This document shows, one piece after another, positions 1-13,900 of a DNA stretch of 64,000 nucleotides. The DNA is from Malurus cyaneus samueli. Its lineage: Eukaryota > Chordata > Aves > Passeriformes > Maluridae. The position numbers were made by a program, and so were the translations under genes. The stretch is from positions 59,262,373 through 59,326,372 of the forward strand of contig CM019236.1 of NCBI GenBank assembly GCA_009741485.1. Direction: 5' to 3'. The notes under the pieces are model-generated. The model saw only the letters and a program-made list of their open reading frames with translations, did no database searches and was not told where the DNA came from. The stretch's first letter is position 1. Each line of letters opens with the position of its first letter.

Positions 1-3000
1 CACAGCAGTGTTGGTATGCTAAAAATCACGCTGCTTTGATAAATTGGTGGTTTTTTTTCCCAATGTGTATTTAAAAAAAAAAATCAAGCTTTTAATTTTC
101 ACAGTTTATAATACAGTGTGAGAGATATCTTATTTCAGTGTGGCTGCATGCAGCTTCTTTCCTAAGAATTCTATTGAATCAATGAAGCTGAAAATGATTC
201 ACACAGAGGTAACATTTAATTTCAAACTCTATCACTTAAAGAAAGAAAGAGTGCTTGAATTACCTCAGAGCAGCTTTTATTGCCATAGTAGTATTCCATG
301 CAGGTTTGTGAAGAAGAGCTGCATCATGCACATAAAAATGCTGTGAGTCCTGAATTGAGGAGGCTGAAAATGGTGATTTTTAAAAATAGTTAGGTCCCCA
401 ATCTGGCTTGACTTTGATTTCTAGACACTCCAGAAATGGAACTTTTGAATGTGAGGTCAGTAGGCAAATGTATTCTGTTACCCCTCAGTAAGTGTGACTT
501 TATGGATATGTTAAAATGCACTTCATTGTTTGCATAGCCTCACCTTTTGGCAAGAAATGAGAATCTGTGTAAGTACTTATTACAGAAATATTCCTTTAAT
601 ACAAATGAGCAGCTTTCTTACTGAATCAATCAAATCCAAAACCTAACAGACATTCTACAGTAACTTGTGGGTAAATACTCAAAAAATACTCAAAGGCAAT
701 ATATGTTACAATATTAAAATAACTTCCAAGTCTTGATGGTGTTTTCATTAATATAATCCGGTGACTGTACAATGTAGAATAAGTTATTATATTTAAGTTT
801 CTATAAACAAAATTGTATGCATTGGCTTGTCAGAGCATGAATTATCTTCCAGTGGTGTTTGAAATTAGGTTTTAAAAGGTTGCGTCAATATAACCTTAGA
901 ATAAAAACAGTTAATCAGCAGATCTCAACACAGGATATTGGCTGAAAGTCTTCCAGACAAAGCCATTAGTTGAACTGTGATGAGGCATGTTGGGATGTTT
1001 TAGGTTACTGTGTCTAGCATCCTGCATTGTCTCCCTCATAGCAGTGCACTGTCACTGACCGAGAGTGTCAGTTTGACTTCCCCCTTTCACTGATGTCATT
1101 ATCTATAGTGTATAAAACGAGCCCTCATGTTTTACACCAGGTTTGTCTAGTTTGAAGAAAAGGAGATTTAGAAGCAACATCATTGCCCTCTACAGTTTTC
1201 TGAGAAGGGGATGGAGAGAGGGAGAAGGATAGCTCTTCTTCCTGATATCCAGTGATAGGACATATGGGAATGATTCTGAGCTGCATCAGGGGAAGTTCAC
1301 ACTGGACTTCAGGAAGCATTTTTTACCAGGAGGTTGGTCAAACAGATTAGTCTTCCTAGAGAGGTGGTTGATGCCACAGGCCTGTCAATGTCAAAGACTC
1401 CTTTGGACATGGCCCTCAGTACTGTGCTTTAACTTTTATTCATCCCTCCATTGATCAGGCAGTTGGACTAGGTGGTCCCTGTAGCTCCTTTAAACTGAAA
1501 TACTCTGTATTAGTCTAGTTTACTCCGTTTAGACACTTGCATTCCATCATTAAAGAGCTACCTGCACTATCTTCCCACATGCATACTTAAGACAAATGTG
1601 TCATTTGCCCATGTATTTGTATGAAATTAAATGGCTCTTTTGCTTAGAGCAGCTCTATGCATACCTAAAATTATCATTAAGTCTTGTGAGAAGACAAGAG
1701 GTTGCTTCTTTTACTGGGCTTGAGTCTGATCATGCAAGCTGCACGACCATTCTGCAAAATTACTCTTTCATATGTTTTCCCTAATATACTAGGAGCTGAG
1801 GAAACAGGAATTATAGACAATATCCAGTAATAGGGGCATGCCCTACAACAGATAGTGTTTTATTAAAAGGTGCTAGATAAGATACAAAAAATAGTACCCA
1901 TATCTCACTGAAATACACCTGCTATACTACAGGCTTGCAGATCAACTCAGTGGATACAAACTCTTGTACAAATATGTGCACCCATGTATTGAAAGTTCTT
2001 TATGTGTCAGATTATATATGTTCCAATAAACTGAAAGCGTGCAGTGTTGCAGAATTTGTGATTGCTTGGACTAAATAACTGATATTGTTCTCTATAATAT
2101 TGTCTGAAATAAAGGAAATGGAGAAAAGAGATTACTTGGTTTTTTTTTTTTTGAGCACAAGTAGCATGGCAGCATTCCCTCTATCAGTAATATGCTGCCT
2201 TTATGTTTAAATCTTTTTATTGGTCAGCAGATATTTGTAGCTGAATGGGCAGTAATCAATGGAGACAACATGTCACAGTAAATAAGTAAAGATTTTGGCA
2301 AAGAGTTTGTGTAATCAAGAAAACGTTTTATTTTATCCATATAGAAATGGTATAGGTTGCTGAAGTTCTGTTTAATCATCTTGTGTGTGTGGAATATGGA
2401 ATACTTCCTTGGGGCTCCATTAATAAAAGAAAGGTGTTTTTCCAAAACTCCCCACAATTGCTAATTGTGGTTCATATAGAGCCCCTGACAGGAGTACCTA
2501 ATGCCGACATGCCCTGCATCTCTTACTTATTCCTCTAGGCAGCAGCAGTTTTGGTGAGTTCTCTCAATGTTCATGCGTCTAAACTACAGGTAGCGGTGGT
2601 AGAAGGTTTAATCCTCTTCTGCTGAGTCTGTGTCATTGCTTTTGTCTTTGTGGGCACTTTTGCAATGCTGTCAGATCCTCAGATTGATTTGGTTGTAGGC
2701 ATGTTTTATTCCTCCCTGAAGACTCAAGGTAGGAATGAGTTGCACCAAGCATTGTATGGTGCACTCTGTGAAGTCTTGGCCCATAAAGTGTTGAAACTTG
2801 TTTACTTAAACAGCTTTCTCAGCATGGATAACGCATTTATGTGGTTAATTCCTTCAGCAAAGGACAAGTCAAGATAACAGTAAATATTCTTGCAGTATAG
2901 AACTGTAGGACCCCTCACACAGTTGAACCTGTTTCTAGCACTGAGACCCAAATCTTACAAGAATATTTGGAAAGTGGATCTGTATAAGCCTTGAAAGCCA

Positions 3001-5039
3001 TGGTTACTTTTTCAGTCCTGTTGAAGCTTTTTAGTTAGTGACTGCTAAATAGTAATAATAGAGAAGAGGCACCATGTCTATGGCAGTCCAGGCGGGTGGG
3101 AAACGGTACACAGGATGCCAGCCTATTCGTTTGTCATGTGTTGGGAGATATGGGCTGCCTGCAAGAAAATAAGCTTTGAAAAATAGCAAGCTGCTGTTGT
3201 GAGGGTATGGAAAAGAAAGCAAGTAATAGCAGCAAAAGACAAGAGAATAGGATTCATTTTTCAGTTAAAATTCAGTCTTTTTCTGAGGAGGGGGGAGCTA
3301 GTTAAGAGGGACTAGTTAAAAGGGTTGTTCATCCTGGTTTAAAGCACCCATTAGCCTTAGGCTTACCAAAGTCTTTTGACTTTCCTTTTTTTTGGCCTTT
3401 GCCCAGACATACTTTATGTATCTTACAGGCCTCTAGATTTTGTTGCATCAAACAGCCTAAGACTGATTAGCCATCACCTCCTGCAGAGGACACTTGGATC
3501 CAGTCAGATCTGAAGGGAACAATTCGCTCTTGTGTTCTCCTGAGGGATTTCAAACTGAACTGAGAGACAATAAGCGAGAGAGAAAGACACACTGTCAAAT
3601 TTTTCCATTCTCATGGAACCAGAAAGCAACATATGATTGTTCCTAGAAGATTTAACAGAGAAATGGGTTTCGGAGTCAGCACAACCCCATAGTCTGTGTT
3701 CTTAGACTGCATAATTTAGCCTCTATAGGAATACTTTTGATCCTGAAATTAGTTATTGGAAAGGAGTAGATTTCATTTCTTCCTTATGAAGAAAACAATG
3801 ATGCCTTGCCAGCCTCTACAAGGGCTGTCCTAGGAATCCTCTCTGACAAATTCAGAGATGTCTTCCTGCATTTTTTTCTGACCAAGAAATAGAGGCCAGA
3901 GTGGTATGGTGTGTCATCTAAGGATCTGAAGTTGTGTCATGAATGCTCAGTAGAGAGATTAGCCTACTACAGGAGAACATTAATACTGTCTCTGAACAGT
4001 GACAAAGAAATAAGTGAGTTGAAAGTAACTTGTTTGATACATTTGTGTGTTTGTGTGCATATACAGATATTCATAAACAGCAGAAATAAAAGGTACAGAA
4101 TTGGCTGTCTTGCTTGGAGAGAGGTGAATTAATTTTTATGGTTATATCCCTTGAAACAATTCAGTAGAAATATAAGCTGCTAGATGTGTGTAAATATAAT
4201 GTGGGATTTTCTGTGGTTAGTTCATATTATTTACATTCCTTGAAACTAGCTCCCATTTAAAATAGGTAATGCAGAAATAACTGCAGTGTCCTCTCTGCTT
4301 AAAGGTTGATGTCACTTTTGGTGTCACCTTTCTTTGGATGTCTCATGAATCTTTAAAGAGGTGTCAGACAAGAACAACTTTCAGAATTAGATTTTTAACC
4401 CTTGTATTTCTTTTCCCAGTTCAAGCTCATTTTTGTGTTTGTTTTAATTCAAGCTATTGCTCAGTATCCCAGGGTAAAGCTCATTATAAAATAAAGTTCC
4501 AGATTGCCTCTCTGAGAAAATCTTGACAAAAAGTCACTTTTCTTAAAAAGAAGTTTTAATTTTGGGGTTTTTTTTTCTCAAATGATTGATGTGATTTTAC
4601 TATTATTCAGCAAAACTTTTGAATATATTTCTTAAGTTTTGTTTTCTATGACAGAAAGATAAAAATAAAACAAACCTGTTCTTAGAAACCAATTAATTCC
4701 TCATGTAATATGCCTGTTATATTTTGTGTATGATTTTTATAATTCAAAAAGAAATATGTCTTACAAAGGAAAATAGTAAAAGAATAATATTTAAAACCAA
4801 TGAAGTCCTTCTTGCAAAATAGTTGTTGTTCAGGTAGATTTGTAACACTAGCTAAATTGAGTGTATTCCTTAGTGAACAGTATGCCAAGGTGATCTGCAC
4901 ATTTCCACTGCCAAAATGAACTCTTTAAGATGAAATATGCCTTGGAGTATGGTAATGAGAAGAATCCTAAGTTTTCACACATTTCTTGATAATCTCCACA
5001 GAGCCATAACATATTCCGTATTTTTTTTTGCATTGGCAG
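1..5039 (+). other. PCSK5: PCSK5 intron upstream of exon A (partial)
   Basis: This is the 3' part of the intron before exon A; its donor is outside the window. It is AT-rich non-coding sequence with only short random ORFs. I looked for the preceding PCSK5 exon (prodomain, ending near the motif MEPK) and did not find it. The only recognisable element is a decayed CR1 tail at about 1140-1512. The intron ends in a T-rich tract followed by CATTGGCAG, the acceptor of exon A. Confidence 0.8.
1140..1512 (+). mobile_element. CR1 LINE, 3' end fragment (decayed)
   Basis: The sequence follows the 3' end of a CR1 retroposon in sense orientation. It shows the 'ccagtgataggaca' segment, a 'caggggaagttcacactgg' segment, the 'cctagagaggtggttgatgcc' segment, and finally 'ggcagttggactaggtgg' before the tail. 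In an intact CR1 this region covers the end of ORF2 and the 3' UTR. Many substitutions are visible, so it is an old copy, 5'-truncated as is usual for CR1. Family recognition is from memory. Confidence 0.85.
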
Positions 5040-5153
5040 GTGGAGTGGATACAACAGCAGGTGGTTAAAAGAAGGATAAAGAGGGATTATAAACCTGGTG
5101 GTACCCAATCTACTTATTTCAATGATCCCAAGTGGCCAAGCATGTGGTATATG
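5040..5153 (+). CDS. PCSK5: PCSK5 exon A (probable exon 3): prodomain end and mature N-terminus
   Basis: This exon of 114 bp encodes 38 residues in phase 0, starting VEWIQQQ and ending PSMWYM. It carries the primary autocatalytic site: the basic run KRRIKR precedes Asp-Tyr, so the prodomain would be cut after R-I-K-R, about 15 residues into the exon, and the mature enzyme would begin DYKPGG. The segment STYFNDPKWPSMWYM is the conserved entry into the catalytic domain of PC5. The acceptor is a run of T, then GCATTGGCAG/GTGGAG. The donor is ATG/GTAAGTA, close to the consensus. In the family the prodomain acts as an intramolecular chaperone and inhibitor and must be cut for activity. The human site, as I recall it, is KKRTKR; the bird version keeps the R-x-K-R pattern. 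Length and both splice phases agree with the neighbouring exons. Confidence 0.96.
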
Positions 5154-5581
5154 GTAAGTACATACTGGATGATTGGTTCTGTTTCATGCTAATGTGTAGT
5201 TGTCTGGTTTGATATTTTGAAAAGGGGCAGAAAAACATATCCAGAGAAAGCAAATTTCAGGATTTTTATGTAACTGATAAAGGTCTGTAAACTCCTTAGA
5301 AGTATTACAAAGAATTTGTGGTGAGCCCTGTAGTAGGAAGAATTTATTGATGCATTCATTCATTAATTGTTCTTATTGCAGGATGTCTTGGGATTTATTT
5401 GATGGTAAGCTTTCAGCGAGAATGGAAGGAACTTAGCCATGACTTTAAGAATGCACTTGTATTTAATGCCTTATTCAGTGTCCCTAACATAAATGTATTT
5501 TGCCCTGAAACAGAAGAAAGCCATCAACACTGACCATTCATTACTCTTTAGTAATGAACCATTTCATTGTTGAATAAATGA

Positions 5582-5642
5582 TTTTTTTGTTTTTTTTTTT
5601 TTTTTTTTTCTTAAAAAAAAAAAAAAAAAAAAATCTTTTTTT
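5582..5642. repeat. T-run followed by A-run (self-complementary)
   Basis: A run of about 20 or more T (interrupted by one G near its start) is followed by CTT, then about 21 A, then TC and another T-run. The T and A blocks can pair into a long hairpin on one strand. It lies about 0.4 kb downstream of exon A and just before an antisense CR1 remnant. It may be two abutting poly(A)/poly(T) tracts or replication slippage. Exact run lengths in such a place are often wrong in assemblies. Confidence 0.85.
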
Positions 5643-5730
5643 TGGCCTGGTGGTCACAGGTAAAGCCTGGAGTAAAATTTTGTACTCATGACGTTTTTAA
5701 AAAATAGTAATTTTTGCCAGGTAAAAACCT

Positions 5731-6145
5731 TAGAATTACAAAAAAATTGGGGTGAAAGAGACCTTTAAAGACCTTCTAGTTCAATTCTGCCTCCAATGAG
5801 CAGGTATATCTTCAACTAGATCAAGTTTCTCAGAGTCCTGTTTGACCTGATGTTGAATATTTCCAGGGTCAGGGCTCCTACCACATCTCAGGGTAACCCG
5901 GTCCAGCATTTCACAACTCTCCTTGTAAACAATTTCTTCCTTATGTCTAACCTGAGCTGACCCTCTTTCGGTTTAAAATCATTGCCCCTTGTCCTATAGC
6001 AACCAGCACTGCTAAAAAGCTTGTTCCCACTTTTCTTAATGATCCCCCTACAAGTACAGAAAGGCTGCAGTAAGGGCTCCCTGGAGCCTTCTCTTCTCCA
6101 GGATAACCAGCCTCAGTATTTCCTCATAGGAGAGATGCTCTGATA
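5731..6145 (-). mobile_element. CR1 LINE, 3' end fragment (antisense, old)
   Basis: Read on the + strand this is the reverse complement of a CR1 tail. It starts near 'gaattacaaaaaaattgggg...' followed by 'gacctttaaagacc' and 'ctagttcaattctgcc'. Next come 'cagcatttcacaactctcc', the 'cattgccccttgtcctat' segment and 'ggagccttctcttctccagg', ending with 'cctcataggagagatgctc'. These are standard landmarks of bird CR1 3' ends. Substitutions throughout point to an old insertion. Confidence 0.88.
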
Positions 6146-9100
6146 ATAGATACTTGTTAGATAGCGGCTGCCTCTATTTCATCAGAAAGGTAGCAGTCGC
6201 TATTTATAAAAAAAAGTTTTGTCATGTAGCCATACTACCTCGCAGCTTCATCACAGCTGCCAGTCTAACACAGAAAAGACTATAGAGCATCAATTGGAAT
6301 TTACTGATTGTTTTGTACAATTTTTGTAATTCCTCATTTCTGTCCAGTAGAAGAAAAGTCCTTGCTTTCAGACTCCCTGGAAAGGGACCATTCCTGACCG
6401 GTTGCATTTATATCTGCTGATTATTTATTATATATAAATACTCCATATATTTGCAACATCTTTAGTAGTAGTGGTTTGATGATAATTTGTTGAAAGACAT
6501 CACTAAAGTATTAGTGACTATGCTATTTCATCAGAGAGAATAACTAAAAATATGTCAATGGGTTGACCTCAGGACTGACTTGGGACATAACCAGATATCC
6601 TTACATGACTATATTTGTGCTTGTTACCATAGCTGCTTTTGTTAATCTTTCTTAGCTTTATAAGATGAAGGGAAAGAAAATGAGTTCAAGGTTGGTTAGT
6701 TAATGGTTTCAATCACTGCTATGCTGGAAGACGTTTTTGGGTTGCTGTCTGCAGACATGTTGTTGAGAAAGCAATAAGAGTAATAAGAAGCTGCTCTTGA
6801 GTAATTTCTTGAGAAAGTAATAAGTAAACTATCATATAGAGACTTGCATTTGGATTAATAAGTAACTTTGTTATGGGTCAAGATTGATACCTTTGGCCAT
6901 TGAACTGGCAAAATTTCTAACAAGGTCATAAGTGCAGTTCAGATTTGTTGACAGAAGTCCTTTGATTCAAAGACTTTGTCAAGCCATATCTGATTAATGA
7001 TTTCCTTCTCCAAGCTTATTCTTCACAAGTACCACTTTTTGTAATTTTCATTTCCTAGGCTAGAAAATACACATTTTTGTTTGTATGATTTCTATGGCAG
7101 GAAGTTACAAGAAGGCAGGTCTTCTTTCTCTTTTGAGCCATTACAGAGTTTAAAAGAAATAAAAGGTGATTTTCTTCTGACTTCCCTCCCTCGGGAAAGT
7201 TGGAAAAAATCCAACTTCTTTAGCATAACCTTAGAATCCTGAAGCATCTGTGCTTTACAGTAAAATAGAATATTTTTATAGGCTAATTAGTATATGAAAA
7301 TTTACCAATCCAGCTCTTACTCAAAACTGACCAACAGAATCAGGTCCAGTTTGCTCAGAACAAACTGATATGAAAGAATCCTCTTCAAAATTTTGAGTCA
7401 GAAGAGAGCTAAGGCCCTTAGGCCATTCCCAGAGCTCAGCTACCTTTGTACCATCATGTAAAATCTAATAAATTTCTTCTTTTCCACTGATGTTGACAAA
7501 ATAACCTGTTAGCTAATGACTGGGTGAATTGTATACAATCAGATTGCTGATTTTGGCTGAAAGAGGTTGAAGTCAGGTGTTCTGTATTTTTTATTTCCCT
7601 TAGCTTGAACTAACAGTGAACAACAGTGTCTTGAGAGTGACCAAGGGTTCTTTGTGTGTAAGGAATTTTACTATACCTACCAGTTGTTTAAATGCGTTTC
7701 TTCATCTTGCCCCTACAGAAAAACTATAGAAAGTAAATCTATTGAAAAATATGTATATTAAAAACAAGATGAAGTAAATATATTAAAAACATACATGCAA
7801 AGTTGTGGTTAATATAACTAACTTTAGTAGACTTCGTACTGGCACAGGAATCATACATGCACAGAAGCACAGCTTTCTGCAGCTTAATTTGCTTCTGTTG
7901 TGATGATGGGCTCCATTGGATGTTTTTTTCACTTAAAAAAACCAAAAACATACTAGATAAGAATAATGAAAACATTACATTTAAAAAATAAAAGCTTCTG
8001 AAAATATACTTAAATAGAAATAGGTAAACCTAGGAAAACGTCTAGTACCTGGCTGTGCTGTTTCTCCAACTGCTTATGGATTTTAATTCTGTAGGCTTTT
8101 CACCAAGCATTCCTGATTTCCAAAACTGGACAAACTCCACAAATGCGAGGTGTTTGAGGGGGTTCAGGGTGGACATCTGCTGTCACCATAGCAGTGCCAG
8201 CAGGGCACAATAAACCATGTGATTGAGCCATGGTGGAAATTAACATATACCAATTACTTGGGGAACAATCCTAAGTTGCTTGGATGAAACAGCTCTATAA
8301 CATTGTTGTACAATTATAGATGTCAAGTGATGGACTGAGGTTTTTAGAAAGCTATTGAAGATGAAAGATTTGCTGAGAAGCCTCATCAGTTAGTATTTAT
8401 TGGTCATCAATCGTCACATTTCTGTGTATATTTACATTGTAAGATTTCTGTTATAGAGAGGTGAAATATAATTTATACTGCAATTGAGAGCAATCCATGC
8501 AAGCTGGTGTGTACTAAATTAGTTGCACCTAGGGCTGGCTGCCTTGAGCTCTGACGCTGAAACCAGCACCCAGGAAAAATGGGTTTACTTTTCACTTTCA
8601 GTGAGGACCTTTGGAGCAAGCGCTGCTTTGAGCTTCAGTGTTGTTTGGTGAAGCCAGCTTGCTTTGTTTCTTCTGAAAATTCCTCCTGTGTGCTACATGG
8701 TGCTCTCCAGTTACAGTTTTGAATTCCCAGGTGAGCTATGATAGCATTCACTGGGAGGGACAGGTCCTTCTGCTCTGCCACAGTGTAGTTGACTCTGGAT
8801 GGCAACAGAACGAGACTAATAAACATTATCAGCAATGAGTAATGTGAGTTTCCTAAGATCTGTAACCGTGAAATAAGGTGGAGGTGACAACTTTCCTCCT
8901 TATGCCACTGATGAGATCTGTGGGGAGTCTCCTCCCAACTCCAGCAAGCGGTACAGCAGAGCAAAGGATTTTACATCCCTGGTGTCACATTAATGAGGTC
9001 AGCCAGCTGTGGGAGTGGGACTATGAAGAGACAGAGAGACAAAGGAAGGAATGACTCCAGCCCATGAGATTGGCTGGAAAGGGGAGAAGGGAGGAGAGAT

Positions 9101-10872
9101 AACAGTGGGTCTGAATGCTGGGCCAGATGTGGGGAGGCAGAATTCAAGATAGAATTTCACCTGCCATATGCTAACACCACAGCAAATGAACATGTATCAC
9201 TCTACATTACGACCTCCTAAAAATTTACTTGACAGCTAAGGAAAACCTCATTCTGTTTTTCTTGCCCTCCCAAGAATTGTTCTCTCTCTCCTTTAATCTG
9301 TACAGTGGAAGCGAAACTATTCTTCTTTCTGAGGTGGCAGGCATGCTCATGTATTGTGCGTATTTTGTAATTTGGTTTGGTTATTACATGCAATTTCATA
9401 TTTTTGTGGTTTATTGCATAAGCAAATCAGGATTTTTTTCTTAACTTTTTTACAGTTAAGAAGATGATCTGTGACTTTTAAAGTTAAGATGATCTGTGAT
9501 TTTACTTCAGTAGAAGTGCTGATAGATTTCTTTTTAGCAGTTGTTTGACTTCCTGTCAAAACATTACCTTGCACATCTGCTTGGGAAAAACATGTTTTGC
9601 CCTTCTCTATGAACTAGGTAGAACAATAACTTGAGGTCAAGTAGTACACAATTTGACCTAAATTAATTTCCTTTTGCAAGACAACAGCATATTTTAAGTA
9701 ATCAAAAGCCTGTGGAAGCAGATTTTTCCATGTTTGCTTTGGGAGAGTTTTTCCTGTGTGTCAAAAATTTGATAATGAACCACCTGGCAAAAGCACGCAT
9801 TCCTCTCTCCCTACTTAATACTGTGATTGTATCTTCAGAGGCAGAGTATACACTTTTATCTTTACAGAATTTATTTAAAATGGATTTTTTTTTCTGAGCA
9901 GCAACTGAGTCATTTTAAGCAACTGTAGGTACTTGTCTGTATAATGTTCTTTGTGGAATATAATTTGTGTATAATACTGTGTTTTCCTGAACTGCCTTTT
10001 TCTGAGTAGTTTTTGCAGTTAAGAAGGAAATGATAATGCCTCAACATCTTCGCTGAATTTCAAATGACATTTGAGAAATATCTGCCTTTAGCTTTTATGT
10101 GTCATACTGGTGCACATTCTGGTGTATTTCAGTTTTTATCTTACATTGCACTTCAGCAGGAAAACCATTGATATATATACAGAGGTACATGATTACTTGG
10201 ACCTACGTTTTCCTCATTACAAAGGAGAAAGAATTTGCCCATCATTAATTTCTAAGAGCAGTTTTCAAGAGCAACTTAGTTAACTATCCACTTTTCAAGT
10301 TTTTTAAAAATAAGTAATGTCAAATAGGAGAACGATTTCTTATGCCATGCAATACTGAATACTCTTATTAATTTACTGGAGAAAAGGAGAGGTAATTTAG
10401 TTAATAGTAAAAAAATGCATTTATTTCAAACACTCACTTTATGTCTTGTTTTGCTGTTGTCTGCATATGAAAGTTAATGATTACGTCTATTACATAAAGT
10501 ACTGTCTCTAGGAAATATATATTAGAAAACGTGTTATATCTACTTAAATATTTTATACCTTTTTTCACCTAAAGAACACTGTATAAGCATCAAGAATGCC
10601 AAAATTACTAAAAGTACACAACCACAGGGTAGAATTGATTCTGAGGCTTGACTGTCTTGTGGTTTGATCGGTAAGGAATGAACTAGTGGAACATGTTCAG
10701 TTTGCCCTCATCAGAAGCATACTCATAACCTATGAGACTTTTAGGAATTTCTGACATAAACGGTTACTATGTTACTTCCCAATCAGAAGGCAAATATTAA
10801 GTATTATGCATCCATAAGGCAATTTCCTAACCGTTTGGTGCCTGGGATCAAGGAGAGTCTGAGTAATGATTT

Positions 10873-10964
10873 AAATAATATGATTTAGTTTTAGAGGGGC
10901 AGGAAGTTGAATTTAATGATCCTTGTGGGTCCCTTCCAAGTTGACATATTCCATGATTCTTTGA
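10873..10964 (+). mobile_element. CR1 LINE, 3' terminal remnant
   Basis: A short sense-orientation CR1 tail: the segment 'ttgaatttaatgatcc' is followed by 'tgggtcccttccaag' and 'ccatgattctttg', which correspond to the CR1 3' UTR and its terminal short repeat. Only about 90 bp remain recognisable. Confidence 0.7.
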
Positions 10965-13900
10965 GGAGAGCTTGATCTGTGTCAAGGAAGAAACTGGAGA
11001 ATACTATTTAGCTCTAGGATATTAGGTCTTGTACCAGTTGTTAAAAATGAGTATGTCCCTTTTAACTGAAGACAGATGCCGTGTAGACTCCATAGAATGG
11101 TGTCATCAAAACTCCAGCTTCCCAGATTCCTGCATCTATGTTCTGTCGTGTCTTCCTGTATATCACATGAGTAGATGCTGTCACTAAAATTACCAGTTTG
11201 CAGAGCATCTTAGTTCTTAATGAGCCTTTTAAAACATTAATCCATGCTTCTTTTTTTGTCCATGTTTTAAAAAACCCACAAAACACATGCAAAAAAAAAA
11301 ACCCAAAAAACCCTGAAGAACCGAAGAAGCAAATGCAGTGAGGACACTTCAATGAAGTGTGTTCTGTGTGTATTCACCACTTCATTAAAGGTCATCCTTG
11401 ATATTGTTTGTAGATAATTCTGATGTAATGGAATCTCTCCTGTGTATTACATCTGCTGCTTGAGCCCTGTGGAGAGGATTTACTTCTCAACAAACAAGGA
11501 GCCGATAGCAGGGGAGACTAACAGTACGGCAAACTCTATTAGTACCATTTTGGAGAGAAATCCAGCAAATGTTTGCTTATCTGCATGGCTTCTAAATACT
11601 GTTTTGATGAAAATTAACCTAAATAAATTAAGTGATCATTTTGAACTCAATCATTGAGTACAGGAGACTCTGACAGTACAAGACACCAAGTCTCCTCAAG
11701 GAGAGGCATGTAGAGCTTTTTGGAAAATATTCGAATTCTAAGGTGAGGAGCAGTATAGGCAACATCTGTGCTTGCTCTTGTGCTGAAAAATTACAAATTT
11801 GGCAGAACTGTCTGTTTCAAAATGAATTTATTTCCAGCCAACATCAAAAAAGCATGGTGACCAGGGGAGGAAGCCTGTGGAAGTGAAGAGCCTCAGATAT
11901 CCTTGAGAGATGGAAGTGTGAATCTTTTAATATTAATACTACTTCTGTCTTATCCTTTCTCTAGCAATAGAGTTCACTAAACCATAAGTAACTTACCATT
12001 TAAGCATTAAAATTTTTCTTCATGGATTTTTTAATGTGAATTTCTAACAGAACCGAGCAAGTTATTTTCAGTTTTTCAAAACAGTTGGAAACTATATTAA
12101 AGCCATATAGTATAAGCACAGTGGCCTAATGAGAGGCAGATATATGATAGACTGAACATTAAGTGTGTAGTGGGGTTTTCCCTCTCCTGTGTCTTTTTGG
12201 ACAAGACAGTTTATTAATAAACAGTAATTACTGTTTGGGAGTAAAAAACTCCTGGTTTGGTTTTATGAATACCAGTTGCCAGTCTTACAATTATATTTGG
12301 AGTCAAGAGATCCATTTAGGAAAAAAAAAAAAAAGACAAGCAAAAAAATGTTTTTGAAGTTGCCAAAAACTCTTCCATAGCCTGGTTTAAGTTTGAATCA
12401 CTTTTGCTCATTATAAGTCTCCTGGTCTGGCTGAAAGTAAGCTGTTGAGGAAAGCTTGTTAAATGCAAACTTTCATGTGCAGGATTGGAATGGGTTTTAT
12501 ATGGTACTAGCTGCTGAACCACTGAAATCCATGCACCCTTAATTAACTGGGACCTCATCTGCTCATTGAAATACAGATAGAGAAATGAATATAACCTATT
12601 TAGAAAGTGTTGCAGTCCTTACATCTTGGTAAGGAGTCAGTCTGCTTACAGAAAACATTATTCTTAAACAAAAACTAAAATTCTTGTAGACCACTGAATT
12701 TGTGTTGAAGAATCAAGACCTTTTTCTGATGATGAAGTTTCCCAAGACATCCCACAAACTTGAGGGTCTGTGTTTACCTCCTACTGCCTACATCATATTT
12801 GCCCCTAGCTCCTCAATCCTGGTCCCATCCTTTGTATCATCTCTTATGGCTGCCTGAACTATGGAGGAAAAGAAAAACAACAAACAACACACCCGCAACC
12901 AGCCAAAGAGAAAACACCAACAAAAAACTTATAATAGACTAAAGGAGGATGGACTGAAATTTTTGCTAACAACACTGAGGAGTTAGATACAGGTTTCTTG
13001 GGGACCTTGGTACAGCTTTCTTGAGGACCTTGACACTCAATTTATGATAGCTATCCTCTTAGTTTTGATTTAATTATTAGATGTATTTGCTACTCTCACA
13101 TGGTTGTCCCTTTAAAAACATTTCCTTCTGCAATTTCCATCTGCTCCTGCTCTACATTGGTGATGAAAAAATATAAGAGGATAAAAGTATTCCTACAGTG
13201 AAAGCATTCTTCTACTTTGTGCCTGTCCTTTGAAAATATTTGTCCAAAGACATCATAAAATTGACACTGACCAGTGAGAGAGATCCAAGTTCTGAAAGGT
13301 CCCTGCATTGTGAACCCACTCACACTAGGCATGAGATGTTTGGCTTTTGCTGTCTGGCTGCTGCTGCTTCACCAGTATCAATACCAGAAGTATTGACCTC
13401 AGTGTTTGAAGCAGCTTTGATCTCATTTGGGACTTCAAACACACCAATAGCTGAAGACCATATTGTGTGTTGTGTACACTGTAACCACTGGCACATTCTG
13501 AGGACTAATTCAGCATTTATTCTCCTGAATTAATCTATATAGGTGGCCAAACCCACTTCCTAAGCTTGTTTTGTTACTATACCAAGATCTACAATAAATC
13601 TTCAGTGGTCTCAATATTTGAAAGAGTCACACACAAGATTTGTCCCATGGTCTAAGAGCAGAAATCAAATGAGGGCTGAGCCACACATCTCTTCTCATTT
13701 CCTGGCTGGTAGAAATCCCACATATGAGTGAATGGAACAGAGGAACATGACTTGTGTTGCATCCAGGCAGGCACCAAGCAGCAGAGGTTTCCTGATGCAG
13801 TTGTGTTTTATGGGGAAGAACATGGACAATTTACATTTCTTTATATGTGTTTAGGTGAAAAAAAAAATTTCTAAATTATCAGTTGCTCTAGGTTATTTTT

